Source: Emcibacter sp. SYSU 3D8
Lineage (GTDB): Bacteria > Pseudomonadota > Alphaproteobacteria > SMXS01
Reading direction: 5' to 3'
NCBI RefSeq assembly: GCF_039655875.1
Contig: NZ_JBBYXK010000006.1
Span: forward strand, 1-64,000
Length of the DNA: 64,000 nt
A program made the position numbers and the translations under genes. The notes beneath the pieces are model-generated. The model made no database searches, had not been told where the DNA came from, and saw only the letters and a program-made list of their open reading frames with translations. The stretch's first letter is position 1. Every line of letters begins with the position of its first letter. This document shows positions 32,841 through 42,514 of the stretch, piece by piece.

Positions 32841-35800
32841 CTATCTGAGGAGCTTGATACGCTCCTGCAGCGCGAGTGAGGCGTTGACGTTCTTTGCGGC
32901 CAGCACCGCAGCGATCGCGATTACTGCGTCCAAGGCAAGCCGGTTGCGCTGCAGCTCGGCACTGTTCTCGTTTGTCACGGTGTCCAGCAACTCGACCAAT
33001 GCAGGGCCTGCTTGATCGCGTGAGAACCGCGTGGACACGGTTCCGTCCGCTATGCCCGATGCGATCCACTGAACCCCTTCCAGACGGAGCGTCGCAGCGA
33101 ACCCGCCCGCGAGGAAGTAGGCAAAGCCCGCAACGTTATCCTCTTCAAAGCGCAGGTGCGTTGCGACCCACAGTTTATAGAGATCCTTGAGGCCGCCGAC
33201 TGCCGCTGCCCGGTCCCTCAGTTTCGTCAGCGCAGTGTGCCCAAAGCCGAGCAGGCTGCGCAAATAGCGTTCGCCGTAATACCAGCGGTCGCGTTTCTCC
33301 CAGCCCTGCGCGAGACCAAAGACGATCATCTCACGCCATGCGGCGCAGAACCTGACGTCGTCGCATTTGCCCGGAAGGAGCATGAACGCGTTGATAAATT
33401 GCTCGACGGCGGCATGGCCGTCATTCCCAAGCTCGAAGACCGCCTCCCACAGTCTGGGGGCCTGGTCCGCTGGTCCTACGACAATCATCGATGCGAATTT
33501 GCGGACGAGATCGTAGCCGAGGTCGCTTGGCAGAGGGTATTCGCCATCCTCTTTCTGCCGCGCCTTCATCCTGCGGACCTCCGCGTCCCAAAGCTTCAGG
33601 CAAAGGTTGAATTCGGTCGCTGCGTTGTCTTCTCCGAACGGCTGCTCACGGCCGAGAAGCCATTGGAAGAGGATGTTGAGGAACCGCGTTTCGAGCCCAA
33701 TAGACGTCCTGTCGGCCGGGGCGCGATGACGCCAGCTCGGTCCGTCTGAGGCGAACTCGCGGCGCCAACTGTCAGCCTCCAGCCGCTCGTAACCCTCGAT
33801 GATCCGCTGAAGGTCGAGGGCATCGGCATTTGCCTTCACGCCGAAGATCTTCATTCGCCGAAACTTCGCGAGCCACCGATTCCAAACAGCAGGCGCGATC
33901 CCATCGTCGTCGCGATGCGGCGCCAGCATCACAAGCGCAGACCAGAACAATCCTAGTTGCAGGACCCTCCACCACGCATCGCCCAAGGCTGCACGGTTTT
34001 GATAGGCAGCGTCACGTACGATGCCGACGGCGCGCTCATCGCCACTCGATAGGAGCCCAAGGACGAGAGGTTCCCAGACGTCGCGGTTCTCCACGTCGTG
34101 CAGCCATAGCTGCATGACGGCGTGACCCCAAAGCACGATGCTTTGGTCAGACGCACCGATCCGGTAACGGCGGATTCCTTCCGCCTCGTCGGGTGTCGAG
34201 AGCGCGGCGGTCTTTACGACTGCGCAGGCACGCTCAAAAGATTCCGAGCGATCCGAAATCCACTGATAGCAACACCCGATGAGCGCCGAAGAGAGCGCCA
34301 GCACGTTCAGCGTTTTGACCTCTTCGTCGTGCAAGTTGTTCGCCTCGACCGTCTGAAGATAGTCGGCGATCTCCTGTGCATTCTGATCGCTGAGCAATAA
34401 GCCCTTGTTGAGCCACTCCTGACACCGATAGGGGATGACGACGCCGAGGGTTAGATCCTCCCCCTCTGAACATCGCTCTTCGATCTCATTGAAAAGATCG
34501 TCGGGGCATTCGAACGTTAGCTCGCCGTCGCCCACGCCCGATGCTTCAACGGGGCGATAATTGTCTCTGTCGAGCGTCGCCTGAAGGGTTCGGATTTCCA
34601 TGGCACGTGCCGCGTCTTGGGGAAATTCCCATGCAGCGCATGACTGCTTCAGAGCGGCTGCTACGCCCGGATCATTCTTGAGAAGATCGACTGTCACCTC
34701 GTGTAAGGTGCGCTTCCGATGAGGTGCAAAGGCCCATGCCTTCGCAAACTCGAAGATCGTGTCGCCGAGCTTAGCCCAGTGCCACGCGACGAAGCTGAGC
34801 CCGATCTCCTTCACCCTATCTCCATCCCAGATGAAGATCGCAGGATGCGCAAGGAGGGGGGCTAATTGGCCGGCCAGAAGCTCCGGCTTAAATTTCGCGA
34901 CGTTGACGAGGACGCCTAGGAAGGCCGTCGATTTGCCCTGTGCCAACACCCGTTCGATATATTCCGAGCAGTCATTCCCCTGTAGTTGAAGCGTCAGCCA
35001 CCGCTCCAATGCATCAAGGGCGGAGAACAGCGTACCGTTCTGATGTGAGTTGGTCTGACCCCAGCCGAACACCGAACCAGCGCCAGTGTAGGTGATGATC
35101 ACATCCCCGACGGGAAGGCCGATGCTCGGCACCGTGCCCGAAGAGTCAGATCGATCAGCAGCCCAACGCTCGGTACTAAAGTTGACGAGCGCGATCAGAG
35201 CACCCAGAGCCTCGTTGGGTGCAATTTGGAGGAAGGAGAAGAACGGGCTCTTCCAGAAGGCACTCGGGTACGCTTCCCGCTGATCGGAAAGACCCAGCTC
35301 AGGTTCGATACGGGTAGAAGAACCAAATTCCTCTTCGGGGTTGTCATCAATGTGAACGGCTATCAGCACCTCGGCCGCCGCCGCTGGGTTTGCACGCATC
35401 AGCGCCGCGAGCGGATTGGATTTGAACGCCATATCTTCGAAATTGCGGTCGAGCCGACGCTGTGGTCCGAGCGGCCACGCAGGGAGCGCGCGACTCGACG
35501 AGATATTCATCGGGCCTCTCGACGCACGCCTGCGCTCTTGATCCCCCCGATAGGCCGGATCGGTCCGAAGCCGCTCCGCTCGCTCCTCGGCCTTCTTACG
35601 GTTGGCTTCCGCTACCCTCTCGCGCACAAGATCCGAGGGTTCCCGACGGCCTGCCATTTCAAGAGCCCATCCCGCCACCTCCTCCGGGAGGTCGGGCGCG
35701 CCTGCCAGGGCGGAAGAAAAGAAGGGCGGGTCGTCGTGACCGATGTGGATCGTGCCGCTCATTTTAGCCGCCTGAACTACCTGGGCGGCCCGAAGCGCAA

Positions 35801-38132
35801 GCTGCGCAAATTCCTTGCGGTACAGTGTGGGAGTATCACCGATAAGGGGCGGAACGCCGTTGAGCCATGCCTCGCAAACGGCGGACACGGAAGACAGCAT
35901 CAAATCCGCGACGCGCGCTTCGTGCCGGGCTAGAAAGTTCGCCATGGGCGGCCATCGCCCAATAACCAGCTCGCGGTAATTGGCGTCGAGGTAAAGGCCC
36001 ATCGACGTGTCGGCGCTCAACAATGCCGGCGCTACGCTTGGGACGGATGCGACATACCGAAAGCGGTGGAGCAACCTGTCGAGCCATCTTCCGCCGTTCG
36101 CGAAAAGGAATTCGGCGCGCTCCTTCAGGAAGCGCTCCGCTTCCGGGTCTAGGCAAATCGCATCGAGCAACACGTCCATGGCGAGGGGAGGTTGTCCTCC
36201 CTCAACCGCTCGAAACGCTTGGTCCCAGGCGGTTTCGGCACCGACCTTTTCTCGCAGAAGGTACTGGCCCAACATGCGAAGGGCGCCGGCCCACAGGGGG
36301 TTTGCCGCGTATGCGGCCCACGCCGGCACATCGTCCACGATCTCCTTGAGATGTTGGAACCGTGCCCAATCGGCCGCGAGGTCGTGCTCGAATTCGATCC
36401 GGTTGCGGCGGATGGACAGTGGTAGTTGCGACGGCCTGTTCTGAAAGATGGTCGCATCTGCAGGCTCAAGCTCCGAGATCGCAAAGCTCCGCTCGAAGGA
36501 GGCTTCGCGCCGGGCAAGGCGCATAATCAATCCCTGCACATCGATCCGACCGTCTGTCCAAAAATCCCACAGGTGGTCAGCAACCGCTGTATGGGAAGCA
36601 AGCGCGCCGCTATCGGCACCCATCGCGCCGCCGGCGGTCATCACCCAGGACAGGGTTTTAAGGTTGGCGAGCGCGGCAACGGTCTCGTCGTGGGACGCAA
36701 GCCAGCGAAGCGTGAGGCTGGATCGAAGTGCGGCCCGCACCTGCTCTGCATCCAGCGCATCTAGGGCAACGACTTTTGGTGGTATTGAACCCAGCAGTTG
36801 CTGGGACATTGCTCCCCAGCGCTGCGGCTGGCTTACGATGACAACACGCCATGTGGCGTTCTCCACGCCTTCGAGCGGAGGGGTTATCAGTTCGATCAGT
36901 CGTTTCGCGGCGGGCAGGTCGGTGGCGCTGAACCGCTCAGCGGAATCCAGCACCAGAACGTTACGTGCCTGGCTTGTGGCGTTTAGGATTTCGGGCAGCG
37001 GATGTGAGAGTGGCAGACTGGAACGCTTAGCGGCGCTCAGTGTTGCAGCCAATTCGTCCGGTCCAAGCCAGACCTGATTCCAGTCCGCAAAACGGTCGTC
37101 GAGCGTGTCCTTGACCAGGGCAGACTTCCCAACGCCCGAGTCGCCGAGAACGACTGCCACACTGGTGGACTTGATCAGCCCTTCCAGTTCGGCCGGCCGG
37201 TGGGAACGGTCAACGGCGTATCCTGCTGGCAGCTCGGTTTGGATGCTGTCGCGGTAGTCGATGGTGAGCTTCGAAAGCGCATCCCACGAGGCCGCATAGT
37301 CGGGAAGCGCTTGCAACGCATATTTCTTCCTCAGCCGATTCCACACCTCGGTAAGCGGCAGGGTGCCCGAAACCAGCCTCGTGTCTCGCGCTGCATCGAT
37401 GAGGTCCTTCCAGAGGTTCTCCGCGTCCGCCTGGCTACGGCTGGCAAGAAGCTGCCGACATTGAGCAATAGCCCGCGAATTGTCATTCGACTGCGCAAGC
37501 TGGAAGTCGAAAGGCAGGACATGAAGCTGGCGGATGATTTCGACGGTTTCCGCATCCGAGGCCGCTTCATACCCTGCCGGGCTTCGCAAGCTATCGAACA
37601 CCGTCTGGTGCTTGCGCGACACATTGATCCTGCTGAGGGCGAGCGCCGGATCGGCCCCCTCGCACCAACCTTTGATATCGGCCCACGTGGCCTCGAAGTC
37701 AGCGTTATGCCCGCGCGTAGCTAGGGCAAGGTGATCGGTCGCTCGATAGAACGGTCCGCTTTCCTCACGCCACTGCTGCAGGACGCGCCCCGCGAATTCG
37801 GGCGGCAGACCGTTCCTCGTCACCTGCACGTTGCTCTTGCAGGAGATAGCAAGCCGTTGGTACGTCCCGGCCGACACTGTGGTGACGAGGAGGTCGTCAA
37901 TCTTCCAGCCTAAGGGCTCGGTCTGCGTCTGTATTTGGATGCCGGACCCTTCGATGGCGGGCTGCGCTACACCCGATAACATCCGAAGTAAAAGTGAGGA
38001 AGCGACCCGATCTTCAAAATCGAAACCAGGACCAGCGGTAGACCGGGTTGTCGCTGCTCCTCTACGCGCATCGACTGCCTTAGTCCCTCGCGAGACATTC
38101 AGCTTCGTAGTATCTGCAGTCTTCTTCGCCAT
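32841..38132 (-). CDS. giant STAND NTPase with N-terminal nuclease-like domain, Avs-like
   Basis: This 1763-residue protein is built like an antiviral STAND sensor. The N-terminus (about 35-140) resembles Cap4/Mrr-type PD-(D/E)xK nucleases: FDFEDRVASSLLLRMLSG, WKIDDLLVTTV with Asp79/80, and LAISCKSN with Lys99. The NTPase has GDSGVGKS at 330-337 (Walker A) and VLVLDSAE at 392-399 (Walker B), then WRVVIVSQPQRWG. A long helical-repeat C-terminus of over 1200 residues could sense phage proteins. It has no frameshift. A zinc-ribbon/HEPN-motif gene is 208 bases upstream on the same strand. The subtype within Avs or related STAND families is uncertain. Confidence 0.75.
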   Translation of the reverse strand: MAKKTADTTKLNVSRGTKAVDARRGAATTRSTAGPGFDFEDRVASSLLLRMLSGVAQPAIEGSGIQIQTQTEPLGWKIDDLLVTTVSAGTYQRLAISCKSNVQVTRNGLPPEFAGRVLQQWREESGPFYRATDHLALATRGHNADFEATWADIKGWCEGADPALALSRINVSRKHQTVFDSLRSPAGYEAASDAETVEIIRQLHVLPFDFQLAQSNDNSRAIAQCRQLLASRSQADAENLWKDLIDAARDTRLVSGTLPLTEVWNRLRKKYALQALPDYAASWDALSKLTIDYRDSIQTELPAGYAVDRSHRPAELEGLIKSTSVAVVLGDSGVGKSALVKDTLDDRFADWNQVWLGPDELAATLSAAKRSSLPLSHPLPEILNATSQARNVLVLDSAERFSATDLPAAKRLIELITPPLEGVENATWRVVIVSQPQRWGAMSQQLLGSIPPKVVALDALDAEQVRAALRSSLTLRWLASHDETVAALANLKTLSWVMTAGGAMGADSGALASHTAVADHLWDFWTDGRIDVQGLIMRLARREASFERSFAISELEPADATIFQNRPSQLPLSIRRNRIEFEHDLAADWARFQHLKEIVDDVPAWAAYAANPLWAGALRMLGQYLLREKVGAETAWDQAFRAVEGGQPPLAMDVLLDAICLDPEAERFLKERAEFLFANGGRWLDRLLHRFRYVASVPSVAPALLSADTSMGLYLDANYRELVIGRWPPMANFLARHEARVADLMLSSVSAVCEAWLNGVPPLIGDTPTLYRKEFAQLALRAAQVVQAAKMSGTIHIGHDDPPFFSSALAGAPDLPEEVAGWALEMAGRREPSDLVRERVAEANRKKAEERAERLRTDPAYRGDQERRRASRGPMNISSSRALPAWPLGPQRRLDRNFEDMAFKSNPLAALMRANPAAAAEVLIAVHIDDNPEEEFGSSTRIEPELGLSDQREAYPSAFWKSPFFSFLQIAPNEALGALIALVNFSTERWAADRSDSSGTVPSIGLPVGDVIITYTGAGSVFGWGQTNSHQNGTLFSALDALERWLTLQLQGNDCSEYIERVLAQGKSTAFLGVLVNVAKFKPELLAGQLAPLLAHPAIFIWDGDRVKEIGLSFVAWHWAKLGDTIFEFAKAWAFAPHRKRTLHEVTVDLLKNDPGVAAALKQSCAAWEFPQDAARAMEIRTLQATLDRDNYRPVEASGVGDGELTFECPDDLFNEIEERCSEGEDLTLGVVIPYRCQEWLNKGLLLSDQNAQEIADYLQTVEANNLHDEEVKTLNVLALSSALIGCCYQWISDRSESFERACAVVKTAALSTPDEAEGIRRYRIGASDQSIVLWGHAVMQLWLHDVENRDVWEPLVLGLLSSGDERAVGIVRDAAYQNRAALGDAWWRVLQLGLFWSALVMLAPHRDDDGIAPAVWNRWLAKFRRMKIFGVKANADALDLQRIIEGYERLEADSWRREFASDGPSWRHRAPADRTSIGLETRFLNILFQWLLGREQPFGEDNAATEFNLCLKLWDAEVRRMKARQKEDGEYPLPSDLGYDLVRKFASMIVVGPADQAPRLWEAVFELGNDGHAAVEQFINAFMLLPGKCDDVRFCAAWREMIVFGLAQGWEKRDRWYYGERYLRSLLGFGHTALTKLRDRAAAVGGLKDLYKLWVATHLRFEEDNVAGFAYFLAGGFAATLRLEGVQWIASGIADGTVSTRFSRDQAGPALVELLDTVTNENSAELQRNRLALDAVIAIAAVLAAKNVNASLALQERIKLLR

Positions 38133-38340
38133 CTTCTCTGTATTGGTGCATCAGGTCATCTAGGGCAGCATATAACAACTACAAGCAGCAGAATGAGGGC
38201 TTAGGGCTTCGTCCTCCGCGCGCTTCGATGGCCTAGCCCAGCTTCGGTCGCCTAGCTCCCTGCAGCCGGTTCACCGCAAAGTCCGTGCTCCGCTTGCACA
38301 GCCCGTTCGCCACGTGGCAGGGCTGCAGATTACCTCCACC

Positions 38341-39369
38341 TCAAGGCTTCAAACGGGAAAGTAAGGCGGTGCCCAAGCGCTCGATCAGGCCGGCAAACTC
38401 CAACACGCTGGCCGACTTGATGAGGAGCCTCTGGCCTACAGCATACGTCTTATCGCCACTCCTCGTCAGATAGTCCGCATCCACAATGCCCTGCTGGTGG
38501 GCGAGCAGATGACGCTGTTGGTAATAGATGCGCAGGCGCCCGAGCGCGGCGGCATCGAGCAATTGTTCGTACGTGGCACCTATCACTGGAGCCCATAGAT
38601 CCGATCCCGCTTCAAGGTTCTGAAATGCGTTCCGACGGGCGGGTGCGCCAGTGCGCTCCTCGTAAAGCTGTTCCGACAAGCGCTGGAATGAGGTCACCGT
38701 ATCTTGCATCGCCTTCTCAAGCAATGTGCGGGTCATCACCTCCGCTTCGTCGGCATCAAGCGTCGCCTTAAGCGTATCGCCTAGCCCTGCCGCTGTCCGA
38801 ATGGCCTTCAGGGTTTGGCCAAAGGTGTGGCTCGCGGAATTCTTCCCGCAGCTCGGACAGAAGTAAGCGGCCCCGACGAACGAGTACCGGCAGCCGCAGG
38901 CATCGCATGTCGCACGGAGCCGCATCGGCTCTGCGGCGGCGACCGGCACTAGCAGGGCATCGCGCCCTCCCTTTGCCTCAAGCGTGATGCTGAGAAAGGC
39001 GCCTGGTCGTTGATTCCGTTTTGATGCTGCTGCATCGGCCCGGATCGCGCCGTTGATTTTGTTGACCAGCAAGCCGCGAGCGTACTCCTTCGCCGCCTCG
39101 ATCTGCTGGGTGGTGTACCACGACTTGGCGGGGGCAGCGTGGCGGCAGCTCGGGCAGAAGACCTCCTCATCACGAACGATGGCCTTCCAGTCGTCGCCGT
39201 GGATTTTGAACTGAAAGAGGCACGTCGGCGACGGGCACTCCTTATCCGCATAGCCCTCAGGGTCCGCTTCCAGTGGAACCGTGACCTGCATGGTGCCAGA
39301 TAGCCGCTCAAGTTCGCGTTGCAGATTTCTAAACATAAAATCCGAGGTTGCTGTGCTTGCCCGGTACAT
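38341..39369 (-). CDS. zinc-ribbon protein with HEPN-type Rx4H motif
   Basis: The 342-residue protein has Cys-rich segments at ~45-75 (ECPSPTC, FCPSC) and ~155-174 (CDACGC, FCPSC), which are zinc-ribbon-like. The C-terminal helical domain holds QQRHLLAHQQGIVDADYL with Arg286-x4-His291, the signature spacing of HEPN ribonucleases. HEPN proteins often act as toxins in defence. It precedes the STAND gene on the same strand after 208 bases. The start is uncertain. ATG at 39369 or 39336 is possible, and the frame runs on to 39612 without family support. Confidence 0.65.
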   Translation of the reverse strand: MYRASTATSDFMFRNLQRELERLSGTMQVTVPLEADPEGYADKECPSPTCLFQFKIHGDDWKAIVRDEEVFCPSCRHAAPAKSWYTTQQIEAAKEYARGLLVNKINGAIRADAAASKRNQRPGAFLSITLEAKGGRDALLVPVAAAEPMRLRATCDACGCRYSFVGAAYFCPSCGKNSASHTFGQTLKAIRTAAGLGDTLKATLDADEAEVMTRTLLEKAMQDTVTSFQRLSEQLYEERTGAPARRNAFQNLEAGSDLWAPVIGATYEQLLDAAALGRLRIYYQQRHLLAHQQGIVDADYLTRSGDKTYAVGQRLLIKSASVLEFAGLIERLGTALLSRLKP

Positions 39370-39844
39370 ATCATGAACGATGCGCCATGTTAATGGGCCA
39401 CGACGGCAGGTATGAGTGGCAAAATCAATGGCCGGTTTCGGGAAACGTGAAAGCGAGCGCGAATGTCCTAGATGGGCGCTGAGCGGACCGGCCGCTATCA
39501 TAGCGTTCATTGGGACGACTCCAGCCACTTCCCCGTTCCGGACGTGGCTCGGGAATGCGACGCGAAAGTAGACGTTCCGCTTTTCGACCTCAGTATCGCC
39601 CGCCTGCCGCAAGAGCCTGCTAAAAGTGAGGGCATAGTGCGTCTAGAAGCCACTGAACGATAAGGACTTTTGAAACCCGTACTTTCCACCGGCAGTCCAC
39701 AGCTTCAGAGAATAGTGCCGAAGTGAGAACGGTTCTCGGGAATAGACCCGTTTCAGCAGTTCAGAGGTTCGACGCAAAACCCTTGGGTTATGCGGGCTTC
39801 GCGCGCCCACGGCTGGCGGAGAGAGACCATTTATGAAAGGGGAG
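39370..39844. other. gene-free stretch between the island and the tRNA
   Basis: About 475 bases hold no gene that I recognise. The minus-strand frame up to 39612 is an unsupported extension of the zinc-ribbon gene. The promoter for that gene and the STAND gene must lie here. The tRNA 3' end lies at its right edge, where an attachment site would be expected. Confidence 0.55.
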
Positions 39845-39937
39845 TGGCGGAGAGGATGGGATTCGAACCCACGATACGGCTTTTGACCGTATAACGGTTT
39901 AGCAAACCGCCGCCTTCGGCCACTCGGCCACCTCTCC
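39845..39937 (-). tRNA. tRNA-Ser (anticodon GCU)
   Basis: The minus strand folds as a class II tRNA. The acceptor stem GGAGAGG (39931-39937) pairs with CCTCTCC (39849-39855), followed by the discriminator G and an encoded CCA. The D arm GCCGAGTGGCC is present. The anticodon loop TTGCTAA gives GCU. A long variable arm (TACGGTCAAAAGCCGTA) is typical of serine, and the T arm reads GTTCGAATC. Its 3' end faces the defence-like island. Confidence 0.97.
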
Positions 39938-39997
39938 GCCGCCGTTGGTAGCGAAGCGGCGGATTGGTGTCAACGGTTTAGCCAGCGTCACTGAATT

Positions 39998-40432
39998 TCA
40001 GGGCTGATCGAGGTGGTCCACATCCAGTTGCCCGGTCAGCCGGCGCTGCACGTGGGACCACGACATGCCCACGCCCATGACGATGGTGAGGATCACCTCG
40101 ACCACCATGACGCCCACCATGGGCGAGCCCACGTCGACCAGGTCATAGTCCGCGAGCAGCCACACGAAAACGCCGAATACCGCGACAACAAGAGCAATTC
40201 CCAGGATTCCAAGCGACAGCCAGGTGGCGCGGAAATAGACCGCGAAACCGCCCAGGAGAAGCAGTCCGGCAAGAATTTTAAGCGGAACGTTACCGCCGCC
40301 CGGGTCGGCGCCGCCGGCGGCCAGCCAGCCGGCATAGGACCAGCCCGTCGGGTTGTAGGCGGCGAATACCAGGAAGGCCGCACCCAGCCAGCGCAGCAAA
40401 AATCCCGACCAGGTCAATCCACCCGCGGCCAC
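39998..40432 (-). CDS. DUF6524-like small membrane protein
   Basis: The 144-residue protein has four membrane helices (LLRWLGAAFLVFAAYNPTGW, LKILAGLLLLGGFAVYF, LGILGIALVVAVFGVFVWLL, VGVMVVEVILTIVMGVGMSW). NPTGWSY at its start fits the DUF6524 family. It starts with GTG at 40432, 10 bases downstream of the methyltransferase stop, so they are likely co-transcribed. The function is unknown. Confidence 0.75.
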   Translation of the reverse strand: MAAGGLTWSGFLLRWLGAAFLVFAAYNPTGWSYAGWLAAGGADPGGGNVPLKILAGLLLLGGFAVYFRATWLSLGILGIALVVAVFGVFVWLLADYDLVDVGSPMVGVMVVEVILTIVMGVGMSWSHVQRRLTGQLDVDHLDQP

Positions 40433-40441
40433 GGGTTCTGG

Positions 40442-41350
40442 CTACGGCGATTCGGCGGCCGCCATGCCCGTGGTTGCGGGCTTGACGAACTTGAGGGTCA
40501 TGCGGTCGCTTTCCCCGATCTGGATGTATTTTTCGCGATCCTGGTCGCCGAGACGCAGCGTCGGCGGCAGGGTCCACACGCCCTTGGGATGGTCGCGGGT
40601 ATCGAGCGGATTGGCGTTGATCTCGGAATGCTCGGCGGCCTGGAACCCTGCGGCCTCGGCCAGCCTGATCACATGTTCCTCGGTTACGTAGCCGGTGGCG
40701 GCGAGCGGATCCTGCGGCAATTCAGGGTCGCCCCGATGCTCCTCGACGCCGAGGATGCCGCCGGGCTTCAGCGCCCGGAACATGGCGGCGAACACCTTGT
40801 CGGCATAGCCGCCCGACATCCAGTTGTGGACGTTGCGGAAGGTCAGCACCATGTCGGCCGAGCCCTCGGTCACCAGATCGATGGTGGCGGGTGTCAGGGT
40901 GGTGTAGCTGACCGTGCCATACACGTCCGGATTGGCCGCGATCTTGTCCTTGAGCGCCTTGTTGAGCTTGGGGCCATAGCCGGTGCCGTCACCCTCATCG
41001 AAGATGGCGGCCGTATAGGTTCCCTTGCCGGCGACATAAGGCGCGATGATATCGGTGTACCAGCCACCACCCGGCCAGATCTCGACCACGTTCATGTCCG
41101 GCTTCAGGCCAAAGAACGCCAGTGTCTGCTCGGGGTGGCGGTACTTGTCGCGAGCCCTGTCTTCGGGCCGGCGATGCTGCCCCATCACGATCGCTTCGAG
41201 GGAACCCGCGGCCGGCTGTTTGGCGGCCGGTACGTCGCCGGTTGACTCGGGCGTGGGAGCCGGCGGCGGCGGCGCGTCCTGGGTTGCGCCGTCACAGGCG
41301 ACAAGAAGGGCTGCCGTCAGCAGCGCGGCCAGTGTGAGTTGAGTACGCAT
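40442..41350 (-). CDS. lipoprotein-type SAM methyltransferase (COG4798-like)
   Basis: The 302-residue protein has a lipobox (LLTAALLVACDG), so it is probably membrane-anchored in the periplasm. A Pro-rich linker leads to a class I methyltransferase-like fold: MNVVEIWPGGGWYTDIIAPY (the SAM loop), then ADMVLTFRNVHNWM and LKPGGILGVEEHRG. The same motifs occur in the predicted methyltransferase group COG4798. A periplasmic location is odd for a SAM enzyme, so the fold may serve another reaction. It heads a pair with the DUF6524-like gene. Confidence 0.82.
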   Translation of the reverse strand: MRTQLTLAALLTAALLVACDGATQDAPPPPAPTPESTGDVPAAKQPAAGSLEAIVMGQHRRPEDRARDKYRHPEQTLAFFGLKPDMNVVEIWPGGGWYTDIIAPYVAGKGTYTAAIFDEGDGTGYGPKLNKALKDKIAANPDVYGTVSYTTLTPATIDLVTEGSADMVLTFRNVHNWMSGGYADKVFAAMFRALKPGGILGVEEHRGDPELPQDPLAATGYVTEEHVIRLAEAAGFQAAEHSEINANPLDTRDHPKGVWTLPPTLRLGDQDREKYIQIGESDRMTLKFVKPATTGMAAAESP

Positions 41351-41441
41351 GAGAGCTCCCGTTTCCCGTTCGGATCGGCAGCATAGCCTGTCGCACCGGG
41401 CTGCGCCACCCGGGGACCATTGCCCCCGGGGAGCGAGCGGT

Positions 41442-41726
41442 TCAGTGGCTGAGCACCCATTCGCGGGCCAGGCGCTGGGCTTCGGCGATCTCGGCCGGGC
41501 TCATGACCTCGGCGAGGTCGGCGCGTTCCTCGCGCGCCCTCGCATCGCCCAGCATGGCGGCGATATTGAACCACTTGTGGGCGCGGATGTAGTCGACCGG
41601 CTCGCCGTGGCCTGTCGCATACGCCAGGCCCAGCTCGAAATAATCGTCCGCACCTTCGGTTACAGGCGCATGGGTCGTGGTCGGCGCCGGCGCGCTGTAC
41701 GAGAAGCTGTGGGTTGCATCGAACAT
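41442..41726 (-). CDS. Sel1-like repeat protein
   Basis: The 94-residue protein holds one clear Sel1-like alpha-hairpin (YFELGLAYATGHGEPVDYIRAHKWFNIAAMLG) and part of a second (ADLAEVMSPAEIAEAQRLAREW). Short Sel1 proteins are adaptors. The partner is unknown. It has no signal peptide. Confidence 0.8.
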   Translation of the reverse strand: MFDATHSFSYSAPAPTTTHAPVTEGADDYFELGLAYATGHGEPVDYIRAHKWFNIAAMLGDARAREERADLAEVMSPAEIAEAQRLAREWVLSH

Positions 41727-41941
41727 GACTGGTTCTCCGTGTCTGTATGTTCACAACACGGATATCCTGCGGCCGGTTCCATGAACGCCATGTTAACGAA
41801 CCGGCGCGGAAAAACTGCCTGCGCGCCGCCGCATCAGATGGACTTCTGGTCCCATATCAATGACTTAGGCCAGCGTTATCGGAATACCGCAGCGGTTATG
41901 GGCCATCCGGGCGCATGGAAATTTCTTCGGAAAGTCACTTT

Positions 41942-42514
41942 TCAGGGTGCGGCCGAGGTCCGGTCCTGGACCAACGCGAAAGGCTCATCGGCTTCGGCGC
42001 CCGCGAGGCTGTAGGGCACCTGAATACCAGGCCGGACCTGGTCCTGCGCCACTTGCGCACCGGCGCGCACGGTGGGCCTGGTGCGAAGCTCGTCGTTCAT
42101 GCTCTGGCGGATACGCTCTGCGGTCGGGCCGGGTGTGGGATTGAGCGCCACGCTGATACCTTCGGGGTACTTGTTCAAGGCGCCGCTGATCCAGTCGGTA
42201 ACCGCCAGATCCCAGGCCCAGAAGCTGACAGCCCCCCAACCGCTGGTGGCCGAGATAACTTTCACCGTCTTGGTATCGTAGCCAGGTGCACTACAGACGA
42301 CTTCGAGCTTCCGGACGCTTTTCGTGACGTAGACAATTGGCGTCTTGTCCGATGTGGAGCCAATCAGCTTGCCACCCTTGTAGATGTCGCAGATCGCATG
42401 GACCGGATCGGTGTTGACGGGAATCGCCTGGTCGGTTCCGTCGAGGAAAGTGGCGCATCCCGAGAGAGCAGCGACAGCCGGCAGAATCGATAGCGTGCAA
42501 AGGCGCTTCAACAT
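41942..42514 (-). CDS. hypothetical lipoprotein with PEGA-like region
   Basis: The 190-residue protein has a lipobox (LPAVAALSGCATF). A beta-rich domain follows (VHAICDIYKGGKLIGSTSDKTPIVYVTKSVRKLEVVCSAPGY) that resembles PEGA-type repeats. A helical part (FWAWDLAVTDWISGALNKYP) and a Pro/Thr-rich C-terminus come next. ATG at 42514 was chosen because the signal peptide starts there. A longer frame to 42598 is not supported. Confidence 0.75.
   Translation of the reverse strand: MLKRLCTLSILPAVAALSGCATFLDGTDQAIPVNTDPVHAICDIYKGGKLIGSTSDKTPIVYVTKSVRKLEVVCSAPGYDTKTVKVISATSGWGAVSFWAWDLAVTDWISGALNKYPEGISVALNPTPGPTAERIRQSMNDELRTRPTVRAGAQVAQDQVRPGIQVPYSLAGAEADEPFALVQDRTSAAP

Noticed and set aside
35226-35933. 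Plus-strand frames across the STAND gene
   Set aside because: They are shadows of a continuous 1763-codon gene with Walker motifs.
39845-39870. A direct repeat of the tRNA-Ser 3' end at the far side of the island
   Set aside because: I looked for the T-arm and acceptor sequence elsewhere in the window and found no convincing second copy.
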